Of a stretch of DNA of 64,000 nt, positions 1 through 7,779 are shown in pieces. The position numbers were made by a program, and so were the translations under genes. This stretch comes from Thermodesulfovibrio aggregans (lineage in GTDB: Bacteria > Nitrospirota > Thermodesulfovibrionia > Thermodesulfovibrionales > Thermodesulfovibrionaceae), in NCBI RefSeq assembly GCF_001514535.1, contig NZ_BCNO01000001.1, positions 124,001 to 188,000 of the forward strand. Reading direction: 5' to 3'. The notes under the pieces were generated by a model. The model made no database searches. It saw nothing but the letters and a program-made list of their open reading frames with translations, and was not told the origin of the DNA. Each line of letters opens with the position of its first letter. Position 1 is the stretch's first letter.

Positions 1-708
1 TTCAATATTTGCAAACTCTTTTAAGAGATTGCCAATTTTTAATTCAAGAAAATTTTTAATTGAAAGTTGATCATTGTATTCACCAAATAAATCCTTTGAT
101 GTGAGTCTTTGATGTTTTGCCATAATACAGGCTTTAGCTAAATATTGCTTGAGCTGATAGGCATTTTCAATCCATGGATACTCTAATATTGCCTCTTGAG
201 CTTCCTTTGATAATTCCTTTTTATGAATATTCAAACACTCTGAAATCTCCTGTAGAAAAAAATTCGCAAGAGGAATAATATCTTGTTTTCTCTCTCTTAA
301 AGGTGGTATATAAATTTTTCTTGAACTTAATAAATTTTCATATAATTCAAATGGTATTGCTCCATTTTTATAGAGTTCAACATAATCATAGTCAGAGATA
401 AAAATGGCACATTTAAAATTTTTTTCAGGATTAAAAACAAAAGAAAAATCAATGTTTTCAAAATTTTTAATGACATAAACTATACTTTCTTGCCTGAAGG
501 AAGTTTTTTTGTGTATCTCCTCAGGAACCTTTATAATCTCAGGATGATTTATTTGTGCAAGAATAAATTTTACGATGTAGTCTTTTTCAGTTCCCTTTTC
601 TCCATAGATGAAGATTATGGTTTTTTCAAAGGTAAGCTTTCTTAGCTCTTCTAAAATCTCTCTCATCATTTGGCTTTTGTATACTCTAATTAATTGCATT
701 GGTTCCAT
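1..708 (-). CDS. Degenerate NtrC-like sigma-54 activator-type protein (3' end outside window)
   Basis: The frame is open for 236 codons from an ATG at 708 and runs off the left edge. A GGGAG Shine-Dalgarno sequence overlaps the nadD stop 4 nt upstream. Seen: an AAA+ segment ending in PLRERKQDI (about residue 139), a hallmark of sigma-54 activators, then a helical sensor-like part resembling the linker that precedes a Fis-type HTH in NtrC. The expected Walker A is replaced by GEKGTEKD (about residues 36-43), and I see no GAFTGA loop, so ATP hydrolysis and sigma-54 contact are doubtful. There is no receiver domain at the N-terminus. It probably acts as a DNA-binding or regulatory remnant of an activator and is likely co-transcribed with nadD. 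The family call is fairly safe; the function is not. Confidence 0.65.
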   Translation of the reverse strand, partial: MEPMQLIRVYKSQMMREILEELRKLTFEKTIIFIYGEKGTEKDYIVKFILAQINHPEIIKVPEEIHKKTSFRQESIVYVIKNFENIDFSFVFNPEKNFKCAIFISDYDYVELYKNGAIPFELYENLLSSRKIYIPPLRERKQDIIPLANFFLQEISECLNIHKKELSKEAQEAILEYPWIENAYQLKQYLAKACIMAKHQRLTSKDLFGEYNDQLSIKNFLELKIGNLLKEFANIE

Positions 709-712
709 AAAT

Positions 713-1333
713 CTACTCCCTGTAGAGTTTGTTTTCTTCAATGTATTTTCGAACTTCTTCCGGTACTAAGTAACGAATACTTTTTCCATTCTGAATCATC
801 TGTCTTATTTGTGTTGATGATGTCCAGAATGGTGAAACTGAAATAAAAAGAGCTTTTTTATCTGAATTTTTTATTCTAAAACAGTTATCTGACTCCTTAG
901 TTTCAATAAACTCAGAAACTTGTAAACTCTCAAAACCAGGTCTTGACATTACTATAAAATCAATCATCTTTAATAGTTCTTCATATTTATACCAGAATTT
1001 TAACTCAAGAAAAGCATCAATTCCCATTATAAAAAAAAGAGCATCCTTTTGGTAAAGTTTTTTTAAATATTTAAGAGTATTGAAAGTATAGGAAGGTTTT
1101 TTACTTCTCACTTCGATATCAGAGACTTCAAAAAATGGGTTGCCCCTGATTGCCAGTTCTGTCATTTTCAATCTGTGCATTCCTGACAAAATATTATGTC
1201 TTTTTAATGGCGGAATCCCTGCAGGAATAAATATAATTTTATCCATTGAAAAACTCTCTCTTACCTCTTCTGCAACTCTCAAATGACCATAATGGATTGG
1301 ATTAAAGGTTCCTCCAAAAATTCCTATTTTCAT
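713..1333 (-). CDS. nadD: Nicotinate-nucleotide adenylyltransferase
   Basis: Transfers AMP from ATP to nicotinate mononucleotide, giving deamido-NAD, in cytosolic NAD synthesis. The 206-residue protein has the nucleotidyltransferase signature GGTFNPIHYGH at residues 7-17 (with the HxGH motif at 14-17) and the C-terminal SSTQIR motif at 172-177. Length is normal for NadD. Its ATG overlaps the end of proA in an ATGA arrangement, so it is translationally coupled to proA and followed 4 nt later by the NtrC-like gene. The proA-nadD order is common in bacteria. High confidence. Confidence 0.96.
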   Translation of the reverse strand: MKIGIFGGTFNPIHYGHLRVAEEVRESFSMDKIIFIPAGIPPLKRHNILSGMHRLKMTELAIRGNPFFEVSDIEVRSKKPSYTFNTLKYLKKLYQKDALFFIMGIDAFLELKFWYKYEELLKMIDFIVMSRPGFESLQVSEFIETKESDNCFRIKNSDKKALFISVSPFWTSSTQIRQMIQNGKSIRYLVPEEVRKYIEENKLYRE

Positions 1334-2586
1334 TGTCTTAACTGTCCAGAACCAAAAACTATGAACTTAGTGCATGTGAGCTCTTCAAGACCCATCGGAC
1401 CACGAGCATGAATTTTGTCTGTGGAAATTCCTATTTCAGCACCAAGACCAAATTGATATCCATCGTTAAGTCTTGTTGAAGCATTAACAAAAACAGCTGA
1501 AGAGTCAACTTCTCTTAAAAATCTCATTGCTTTATTGTAATCCCTTGTAACTATTGCATCAGAATGGGCTGACCCGTATTTTGTTATGTGATCAATAGCT
1601 TCATCAATATCTTTTACAACCTTAACATTGAGGATTAAATCAAGATACTCTTTATAAAAGTCTTCTTCTGCCACATCCATCGCATTTGGATATATTTTCT
1701 TTGTTTTTGGGCATCCTTTAAGCTGAACTCCTGCTTTTTCAAATCTCTTTAACATTTTAGGTAAAAATATTTCAGCTACAGCTTCATCGACAAGCATCGT
1801 TTCCATGGCATTACAAGTACCTGGTCTTTGAACCTTCGCATTAAAACAAATCTCTTCTGCCATCTCTAAATCAGCGTCTCTGTCAACAAAAACATGACAA
1901 ACACCTTTGTAGTGTTTAAGTACTGGAATTCGTGAGTTTTCAGTAACAGTTCTTATAAGTGATTCTCCTCCACGAGGAATTACTAAATCTATCAGGCCTT
2001 CAAGCTTGATCATCTCAAGGACTGCTTCTCTTTGAGGAATATCAATAAAGCTTACAACTCCTTCATGCATTCCTTCATCTTTTAAAGCCTGTTTTAAAAT
2101 TTTTACTAAAGCTGCATTTGAATTTATCGCTTCAGAGCCTCCTCTTAAAAGAACTGAATTACCCGCCTTAAGACATAATCCAGTTACATCTACCGTAACA
2201 TTTGGTCTTGATTCATAAATCACAGCAATTACTCCTATGGGCACCCTCATTTTACCAACAAGCATTCCATTTGGTCTGAGCCACATTTTTGTTATTTCAC
2301 CCACTGGGTCTGCAAGAGCAATTACCTCTTCAAGTCCTTTTATCATCTCATCAATTCTTTTATCTGTTAAAGTAAGCCTATCAACTAAAGCTTTTGATAA
2401 TCCTTTTTCCTTTGCTTTTTCCACATCTACCTTGTTTGCTTTGATAAGTTCATCTTTACCCTGTTTAAGATACTCAACCATTCTAAGAAGAATTTTGTTT
2501 TTTGTATCTGTTGATGCTTTTCCAATAAGACGTGAGGCTTCTTTAGCCTCTTTTGCTTTACTTAAAACTAATTGTTTAATCTCCAT
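1330..2586 (-). CDS. proA: Gamma-glutamyl phosphate reductase
   Basis: Reduces gamma-glutamyl phosphate to glutamate semialdehyde with NADPH, the second step of proline synthesis. It is 418 residues, as usual for ProA. It contains YESRPN at 124-129 and the catalytic cysteine C258 in a QRPGTCNA context, which together distinguish ProA from other aldehyde dehydrogenases. A clear AGGAGGT sits 7 nt before the ATG. proB, its usual partner, is not in the window. It overlaps nadD by 4 nt, so the two form one transcript. Confidence 0.97.
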   Translation of the reverse strand: MEIKQLVLSKAKEAKEASRLIGKASTDTKNKILLRMVEYLKQGKDELIKANKVDVEKAKEKGLSKALVDRLTLTDKRIDEMIKGLEEVIALADPVGEITKMWLRPNGMLVGKMRVPIGVIAVIYESRPNVTVDVTGLCLKAGNSVLLRGGSEAINSNAALVKILKQALKDEGMHEGVVSFIDIPQREAVLEMIKLEGLIDLVIPRGGESLIRTVTENSRIPVLKHYKGVCHVFVDRDADLEMAEEICFNAKVQRPGTCNAMETMLVDEAVAEIFLPKMLKRFEKAGVQLKGCPKTKKIYPNAMDVAEEDFYKEYLDLILNVKVVKDIDEAIDHITKYGSAHSDAIVTRDYNKAMRFLREVDSSAVFVNASTRLNDGYQFGLGAEIGISTDKIHARGPMGLEELTCTKFIVFGSGQLRQ

Positions 2587-2611
2587 CTGACTGACCTCCT
2601 AAAAAATTTAA

Positions 2612-2640
2612 TTGCATATTTTAACTTTTTTTGGTATATT
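2612..2640 (+). promoter_or_regulatory. Promoter of the small ferredoxin gene
   Basis: A -35 box TTGCAT (2612-2617) and a -10 box TATATT (2635-2640) are separated by exactly 17 nt. The predicted start is near 2647, about 30 nt before the ferredoxin ATG, which leaves room for its strong GGAGGAGG ribosome site. It lies in the divergent gap with proA. The GGTATATT -10 context recurs before iorA. Confidence 0.6.
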
Positions 2641-2675
2641 TTATAAAAATAAATTTTAAAAAGGAGGAGGTAATT

Positions 2676-2858
2676 ATGCCAACACCAGTAGTCGATTACG
2701 ATCTTTGCGTAGGTTGTGGAAGCTGTGTAGAGATATGTCCAGAGGTTTTTGAGATGAGAGATGACAAAGCATGGGTTATTGGTCCTGACAAATGCAATAC
2801 CTGTGATTGTCAGCAGGCTGCAGATCTTTGTCCCTCTCAAGCTATCAGATTTGAATAA
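2676..2858 (+). CDS. Single-cluster 4Fe-4S ferredoxin, 60 residues
   Basis: Small cytosolic electron carrier. The ATG at 2676 is chosen because GGAGGAGG lies just upstream; longer in-frame readings reach into the promoter. The sequence shows C11-x2-C14-x2-C17-x3-C21-P, and C52-P near the C-terminus. This is the layout of one-cluster ferredoxins of the Thermotoga / Desulfovibrio FdI kind, in which C11, C14 (or its equivalent), C17 and the distal C52 bind the cluster. Three further cysteines (C40, C43, C45) replace the usual second-cluster site and could form a disulfide. It stands alone between proA and the Nudix gene. It could serve the nearby IOR complex, whose alpha subunit lacks its own ferredoxin domain; that link is inference. 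Confidence 0.93.
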   Translation: MPTPVVDYDLCVGCGSCVEICPEVFEMRDDKAWVIGPDKCNTCDCQQAADLCPSQAIRFE

Positions 2859-2864
2859 TTTTTT

Positions 2865-2890
2865 GAGGGTGGAGGAATGCCTCTACCCTC
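2865..2890. repeat. Strong hairpin between convergent ferredoxin and Nudix genes
   Basis: Two 11-nt arms (2865-2875 and 2880-2890) pair with one G-T wobble around a 4-nt loop, in the gap between two convergent genes. The polarity is unusual for an intrinsic terminator: T residues precede and A residues follow the stem on both strands, so no U tract follows it. It may stabilise 3' ends or act in Rho-dependent ends. Confidence 0.5.
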
Positions 2891-2893
2891 AAA

Positions 2894-3457
2894 TTAAAAA
2901 TTAAAAAATTTTCTGACAAGTTCTAAAAAACCAAATATTTTTAGATCTATGTAATTCCCTTTATTTCTCAATTCATTAAGCTTTTCTAAGGCATTATTAA
3001 ATGGAATCTTTAATACTTCTATGTTTTCGCTTTCATCAGGGGGGAATTTTTTCTGTATCTCTTCTGAAGCTTCTTTTACATTTTTTGCAATAAATACTGT
3101 TAAAACCTCTGTGGAAAGACCTGAAGAAACAGGTCCTTCTGCAAGAAATATGATTTCTTCTGAAAACAAACCTGTTTCTTCAATCAATTCTCTCTTTGCA
3201 ACTTCAACCAATGATTCTCTTCTATCATTTAATCCTGCTGGAAATTCTATAACATATCCATCAAGAACAGGTCTGAACTGTCTGATAAAGACGACTTCAT
3301 TGTTTTCTGTTATAGGAATAACTACTACAATTCCCTTACAGTTTACTCTTTCAACAGCTTCCCACTGTCTTATTTTTCCCTGATTGTCTTCATAGGAAAG
3401 TAAAACGACTTTTAGATATTTCCCCTGCCAGACCGTTTCTTTTTTAAGAATCTTCAT
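2894..3457 (-). CDS. Nudix hydrolase, ADP-ribose pyrophosphatase-like
   Basis: Likely hydrolyses ADP-ribose or a related nucleoside diphosphate sugar to AMP plus the sugar phosphate. From the ATG at 3457 it has 187 residues with a complete Nudix box at 75-97 (G-x5-E-x7-REL-x-EETGL). The preceding EFPAG is typical of ADP-ribose pyrophosphatases. An in-frame TTG at 3478 would overlap the HIT gene; I prefer the ATG because AGGA lies 8 nt upstream and the start then falls 5 nt after the HIT stop. It is the last gene of the cimA-hisI-HIT-Nudix run. Exact substrate not determinable. Confidence 0.88.
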   Translation of the reverse strand: MKILKKETVWQGKYLKVVLLSYEDNQGKIRQWEAVERVNCKGIVVVIPITENNEVVFIRQFRPVLDGYVIEFPAGLNDRRESLVEVAKRELIEETGLFSEEIIFLAEGPVSSGLSTEVLTVFIAKNVKEASEEIQKKFPPDESENIEVLKIPFNNALEKLNELRNKGNYIDLKIFGFLELVRKFFNF

Positions 3458-3462
3458 AAATG

Positions 3463-3804
3463 CTATCCTGGAGGCCAATGCATCTGTCTACCAGCTAAAA
3501 GATGAAAATGAACATGATAGACTGTCTGACCTGCTTCAGGATTGCAGTTTACGACAACTCTAAAACCTCTTTCATCAAAGCCTTTTTCTCTGGCAATTTT
3601 ATTTATAACCATAAAAATATGTCCGATAAGCTCCTTTTCTTCTTCTTTCATTTCAAGCACGGTAGAGTAGTGTTTCTTTGGAATTACGAGAATATGAACT
3701 GGAGCCTGCGGTGCGATATCTTCAAAGGCTAAAACCAAATCATCCTCATAAACAATTTTTGACGGAATTTCTTTTTTTATAATTCTGCAAAATACACAAT
3801 TCAT
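3463..3804 (-). CDS. HIT family nucleotide-binding hydrolase (HinT-like)
   Basis: Histidine-triad protein of 113 residues. The triad H97-V-H99-F-H101-L-L sits near the C-terminus, the place expected for HinT-type purine nucleoside phosphoramidases. An N-terminal CxxC (C3, C6) is part of the zinc site seen in many bacterial HIT proteins. The start overlaps the hisI stop by 4 nt (ATGA), so translation is coupled. HIT genes are often found near his genes in anaerobes; a physiological link is inferred only. Confidence 0.93.
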   Translation of the reverse strand: MNCVFCRIIKKEIPSKIVYEDDLVLAFEDIAPQAPVHILVIPKKHYSTVLEMKEEEKELIGHIFMVINKIAREKGFDERGFRVVVNCNPEAGQTVYHVHFHLLAGRQMHWPPG

Positions 3805-4136
3805 TTTACGCTCTTAAAATCAATTTTTCTGTAAAAACAGGTTCTATTTCCTGTATGACAGGCTCCACTGCCGTGCTGTTTCACCATGATAAGGAGTGTG
3901 TCTGCATCACAGTCATAGTAAATCTCTTTTACTTCCTGGACATTTCCTGAAGTTTCCCCTTTTTTCCAGTAAGTCTGCCTTGAACGTGACCAGAAATGGG
4001 TAAATCCTGATTCAATAGTTCTTCTAAGAGCTTCTTTATCCATATAGGCAACCATTAAAACTTCTTTTGTCTCTATCTCTTGAATTACTGCAGGGATTAG
4101 TCCTTTTTCATCAAATTTTAGATCTGGTATGTTCAT
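3801..4136 (-). CDS. hisI: Phosphoribosyl-AMP cyclohydrolase
   Basis: Opens the adenine ring of phosphoribosyl-AMP, the third step of histidine synthesis. It is 111 residues, the size of a stand-alone HisI without a fused HisE pyrophosphohydrolase. It has the metal motif D75-C76-D77-A-D79 and the zinc ligands C93 and C100 ([10 protein letters not shown]). It overlaps cimA by 4 nt upstream and the HIT gene by 4 nt downstream. Other his genes are not in the window. Confidence 0.96.
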   Translation of the reverse strand: MNIPDLKFDEKGLIPAVIQEIETKEVLMVAYMDKEALRRTIESGFTHFWSRSRQTYWKKGETSGNVQEVKEIYYDCDADTLLIMVKQHGSGACHTGNRTCFYRKIDFKSVK

Positions 4137-5719
4137 ACTTCACCTTTTTTCGTTTTCTCTTTGTAAAGCTTATATTCAATGCTGTCTACTATTGCCTGCC
4201 ATGAAGCTTCAATTATGTTTTCTGAGACACCAACAGTGCTCCATACACTCTCTTCATCTCCTGACTCCACCAAAACTCTCACTTTTGAAGCAGTTCCTTT
4301 ACCTGAATTAACCACTCTAACTTTGTAATCTCTAAGTTTTACTCTTTTTAGTTCAGGATAAAATCTTTCAAGAGCTTTTCTTAAAGCGTTATCAAGAGCA
4401 TTTACTGGTCCATTACCAGTTGCTGCAGTATGTTCAATGCTTTTTCCCACTTTTACCATTATTGTTGCTTCACTTAATGTTGCTTCATCACCTTTTCTTT
4501 TCTCATCTATAACTCTAAAACCTATTAAATCAAAAAATTTTCTCTTTAATCCCAATGTGTTTCTAAATAAAAGTTCAAGTGATGCTTCAGCTCCTTCAAA
4601 TTGATATCCTTCATTTTCTAAAGTTTTTACTGCATCCACTATTGCCTGTACCTCAGGAGAATCAGGATTAAGAACAATACCAAATTCTTCTGCTTTTTTA
4701 AGGATGTTGCTCTTACCTGAAAGATCTGAAACAAGGATTCTTTGACGATTTCCAACCAGTTCAGGTCTAATATGTTCATAAGTTTCAGGACGTTTTCTTA
4801 CTGCACTTACATGAACTCCTCCTTTATGTGCAAAAGCACTTTCTCCAACAAATGGCTGTCTTTTAAAAGGCATGAGGTTAGCTATTTCATAGACAAATCT
4901 TGAAACTTCTGTAAGCTTTTTTAAATTATCTTCATCAATACATTTATATCCAAGTTTAAGCTGAAGATTTGGAATGATAGAACAAAGATTAGCATTTCCA
5001 CATCTTTCACCAAATCCATTTATAGTTCCCTGAACCTGAGTAATTCCATTTAAAACTGCTATAATGCTATTTGCAACAGCACAATCAGAATCATTGTGAG
5101 CATGTATTCCAAGGGGAGTGTTTATTGATTTTTTAACCTCCTTTATTATTCTTTCTACTTCATTTGTGAGGGTTCCACCGTTTGTATCACAGAGTATGAT
5201 ACAGTCTGCATAAGCTTGTTGAGCAGTTTTTAAACATTTTATAGCATACTCAGGATTGTCTTTAAATCCATCAAAAAAGTGTTCTGCATCAAAGAAGACT
5301 TTTTCAGCGTATTTTTTTAAATAATTGATTGTATTAAAAATAAGTTCAAGATTTTCTTCAAGAGTGATTTTGAGAGCTTCTGTTACATGAAAATCCCAGG
5401 TTTTACCAAAAACTGTAAATACAGGAACTTCAGATGAAATTAGAGCTTTTATATTTGAATCGTTCTCTACATTTGTTTTAGGTCTATGGGTGCTTCCAAA
5501 GGCAACTACTTTAGCATTTTTAAGTGAAAGTTTCCTGACTTTCTTAAAATACTCTGCATCTTTAGGATTTGAACCAGGCCATCCACCTTCTATATAATGA
5601 ATTCCGAGTTCATCAAGTTTTTCTGTTATTCTCAATTTGTCATCAACTGAAAAGGATATATCCTCTGCTTGAGAGCCATCTCTTAGTGTGGTATCATAAA
5701 TTTCAACAAGTTTTTGCAT
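4133..5719 (-). CDS. cimA: (R)-citramalate synthase, CimA type
   Basis: Condenses pyruvate and acetyl-CoA to citramalate, the threonine-independent entry to isoleucine synthesis. The 528-residue protein starts with the DRE-TIM motif DTTLRDGSQ (9-17) and has HAHNDSDCA near residue 206. It ends in a long LeuA-type regulatory domain (about 390-520) expected to bind isoleucine. The [12 protein letters not shown] segment is typical of the CimA / TIGR00977 group rather than LeuA. There is no Shine-Dalgarno sequence; a -10 box ends 6 nt before the ATG, suggesting leaderless mRNA. First gene of the operon with hisI, HIT and Nudix. Confidence 0.93.
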   Translation of the reverse strand: MQKLVEIYDTTLRDGSQAEDISFSVDDKLRITEKLDELGIHYIEGGWPGSNPKDAEYFKKVRKLSLKNAKVVAFGSTHRPKTNVENDSNIKALISSEVPVFTVFGKTWDFHVTEALKITLEENLELIFNTINYLKKYAEKVFFDAEHFFDGFKDNPEYAIKCLKTAQQAYADCIILCDTNGGTLTNEVERIIKEVKKSINTPLGIHAHNDSDCAVANSIIAVLNGITQVQGTINGFGERCGNANLCSIIPNLQLKLGYKCIDEDNLKKLTEVSRFVYEIANLMPFKRQPFVGESAFAHKGGVHVSAVRKRPETYEHIRPELVGNRQRILVSDLSGKSNILKKAEEFGIVLNPDSPEVQAIVDAVKTLENEGYQFEGAEASLELLFRNTLGLKRKFFDLIGFRVIDEKRKGDEATLSEATIMVKVGKSIEHTAATGNGPVNALDNALRKALERFYPELKRVKLRDYKVRVVNSGKGTASKVRVLVESGDEESVWSTVGVSENIIEASWQAIVDSIEYKLYKEKTKKGEV

Positions 5720-5725
5720 AAAGAT

Positions 5726-5755
5726 AATATATTACATTTTTGAAGTATTAAGCAA
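5726..5755 (-). promoter_or_regulatory. Promoter of cimA, predicted leaderless
   Basis: On the minus strand TTGCTT (5755-5750), an 18-nt spacer and TATATT (5731-5726), then only ATCTTT before the cimA ATG. Transcription would begin at or next to the start codon. It overlaps the divergent iorA promoter, so the two may exclude each other. Confidence 0.5.
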
Positions 5756-5768
5756 GGTATGGTATATT
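5740..5768 (+). promoter_or_regulatory. Promoter of iorA
   Basis: TTGAAG (5740-5745), a 17-nt spacer and TATATT (5763-5768), giving a start near 5775 and a leader of about 25 nt containing the GAGGGG ribosome site. The -10 is preceded by GG as in the ferredoxin promoter. It overlaps the opposing cimA promoter. Confidence 0.55.
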
Positions 5769-5799
5769 AAATATCTATCAACTTATGAGGGGAAAAAAT

Positions 5800-7350
5800 A
5801 TGGAAAAGACTTTAATGTTAGGCTGTGATGCAATTGCACGTGGAGCTATTGAAGCAGGAATTTCATATGCTTCTTCATATCCAGGTACTCCTGCAACGCA
5901 GATTCTTGAATATATTGCTAAGAATTCAAATGTAAAGGCTGAATGGTCTGTAAATGAAAAAGTTGCCTATGAAGTTGCCTATGGAGTATCCCTAACTGGC
6001 AGAAGAGCTCTATGTTCGATGAAGCATGTTGGTCTGAATGTAGCATCTGATCCATTCATGACATCAGCTTATCTTGGAGTACGAGGGGGGCTTGTTCTGG
6101 CAGTAGGGGATGATCCTGGTGCTTATTCCTCTCAAAATGAGCAGGACTCACGTTTTTATGCTTCTTTTGCAAAGATTCCATGTTTTGAACCTTCTGATAT
6201 CCAGGAAGCTAAGGATATGACCTACCTTGCCTTTGAAATATCAGAAAGGTTAGGTCTTCCTGTAATGATAAGGAGTATTACAAGACTTCTTCACTGCTAT
6301 GGTCCTGTAAGCCTTGGAAGTATAAATTCTGAAAAAGAGATTAAACTTGAAAAGAATCCTGACTACTTAATTGCAGTTCCCAAAAATGTTGTGAGACTTC
6401 ACAGAGAACTAAACAAAAAGCAGGAAAAAATAAAAGAAATTATAAAAGAATACGAATTTAATAAAATATTGCCGGGGAAAGGGAAAATAGGTATAATTGC
6501 CTGTGGAATTACTTATCTTTACGCAAAAGAACTAGAAGAGTCGCTACCAATTCTCAAAATTTCAGCTTATCCAGTTGATGAAGATTTAATTAAAAACTTT
6601 GTTACAACTCTTGATGAAGTTATTGTTATTGAAGAAGGATATCCTCTGGTTGAGACCATTGCAAGAAAGTACAGCTTAAACATCAGAGGCAAACTCTCAG
6701 GAGATCTGCCTCTTGAGGGTGAATTAGGAGTTGAACCTTTGTTAAAAATTTTTGGTAAATTAAAGTCCTTTGAGACAGAAGATAAAATTCTCTTAAGACC
6801 TCCCACATTATGTCCAGGATGTCCTCATAGAGAGTTTTACAAGGCATTGAATGAAGCCAGACCAACATTTGTTACAGGAGATATTGGCTGTTATACTCTT
6901 GGGGCAAATCCTCCTCTGACAGCAATTGATACCTGTCTTTGCATGGGAGCAAGTATAAGTAAAGCAGCAGGGGTCGTCTCACAGGGTATAAAGAGAGTAG
7001 CTGCTGTAATTGGAGATTCTACATTTATACATACAGGAATTCCAGCATTGATAAATGCGGTCTATAACAAACTGAATCTTCTTGTCTGTATTCTTGATAA
7101 TTCAGCAGTAGCTATGACAGGACATCAACCAACTCCGCTGACAGGAATTACAGCAAAAGGAGAGGAAACGAAGAAAATAGATCTTGTTGAACTCTGCAGG
7201 TCATGTGGAGCAGACTCTGTAGAGGTCGTTGATCCCTATGATAAAAAGGCAACATATGAGGCAATTAAAAAAGGACTTGATAATCCTGGTGTCAATGTGG
7301 TTATAGCCCGTAGAGCATGTATTTTACTGGCTAAAAGGCTAAAGAGCTAA
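5800..7350 (+). CDS. iorA: Indolepyruvate ferredoxin oxidoreductase, alpha subunit, without ferredoxin domain
   Basis: Catalytic thiamine-diphosphate subunit that oxidatively decarboxylates aryl-pyruvates to aryl-acetyl-CoA with ferredoxin. The start at 5800 follows GAGGGG; an upstream in-frame ATG at 5785 lacks a ribosome site. The 516 residues show the N-terminal YPGTPATQI segment, LCPGCPHR at 337-344, and a TPP fold with GDIGCYTLG (360-368) and IGDSTFIHTG (404-413). Most IorA proteins are about 600 residues and end in a two-cluster ferredoxin domain. Here the protein stops right after VVIARRACILLAKRLKS, and no such domain follows in any frame because the ACT gene overlaps the 3' end by 12 nt. 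Partner: iorB at the far end of the cluster. Confidence 0.93.
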   Translation: MEKTLMLGCDAIARGAIEAGISYASSYPGTPATQILEYIAKNSNVKAEWSVNEKVAYEVAYGVSLTGRRALCSMKHVGLNVASDPFMTSAYLGVRGGLVLAVGDDPGAYSSQNEQDSRFYASFAKIPCFEPSDIQEAKDMTYLAFEISERLGLPVMIRSITRLLHCYGPVSLGSINSEKEIKLEKNPDYLIAVPKNVVRLHRELNKKQEKIKEIIKEYEFNKILPGKGKIGIIACGITYLYAKELEESLPILKISAYPVDEDLIKNFVTTLDEVIVIEEGYPLVETIARKYSLNIRGKLSGDLPLEGELGVEPLLKIFGKLKSFETEDKILLRPPTLCPGCPHREFYKALNEARPTFVTGDIGCYTLGANPPLTAIDTCLCMGASISKAAGVVSQGIKRVAAVIGDSTFIHTGIPALINAVYNKLNLLVCILDNSAVAMTGHQPTPLTGITAKGEETKKIDLVELCRSCGADSVEVVDPYDKKATYEAIKKGLDNPGVNVVIARRACILLAKRLKS

Positions 7351-7770
7351 AACATCTTCCCAGCTTAATAGAGCTATTCCTTTTTCTTGTAGAATTGAGA
7401 TTGTTCTATCAAGATTTTCAGTTCGTATGACCACAACTGCCTTTTCGCCTGATTTTTCAACAAAAGCGTAAATATATTCAATATTTATGTTTGCATCATA
7501 AAGATGTTTAAGAGCTTCTGCTAAACCTCCAGGTTTATCTTTAACTGCCATGGCTATTACATTAGTAAGTTTCACAGTAAATTCATTTTTTTCAAGAACT
7601 TCTTTAGCCTTTTCAGGATCTGTAACAATCATTCTTAAAATTCCAAACTCGGATGTATCAGCAATTGACAGAGCTCTTATGTTTATGTTTTGGTCTGCCA
7701 AAGCACTTAGAGCTTCGTAAAGTCTTCCTCTTTTATTCTCTAAAAAAACTGATATCTGTTTTATCTTCAT
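7339..7770 (-). CDS. Tandem ACT-domain protein (regulatory), paaK-linked
   Basis: A 143-residue protein made of two ACT domains (about 2-65 and 70-140), the small ligand-binding folds that sense amino acids. Two adjacent ATGs exist (7773 and 7770); 7770 gives the better 5-nt spacing from GGAGG. It follows the first paaK with a 9-nt gap and is a paralogue of the ACT protein at 9094-9516; both contain a K/MKDxPGGL segment in the second domain. Such proteins are commonly encoded beside phenylacetate-CoA ligase in anaerobes. It probably binds an aromatic amino acid or aryl acid and modulates PaaK or IOR; the ligand is unknown. The 3' end overlaps iorA on the other strand. Confidence 0.85.
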   Translation of the reverse strand: MKIKQISVFLENKRGRLYEALSALADQNINIRALSIADTSEFGILRMIVTDPEKAKEVLEKNEFTVKLTNVIAMAVKDKPGGLAEALKHLYDANINIEYIYAFVEKSGEKAVVVIRTENLDRTISILQEKGIALLSWEDVLAL

Positions 7771-7779
7771 CATTACCTC

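Noticed and set aside
2237-2590. 117-codon plus-strand frame opposite proA
   Set aside because: A shadow of proA; no ribosome site and low-complexity serine/leucine composition.
2568-2840. 90-codon minus-strand frame opposite the ferredoxin
   Set aside because: Antisense to a well-supported ferredoxin with a strong ribosome site and promoter.
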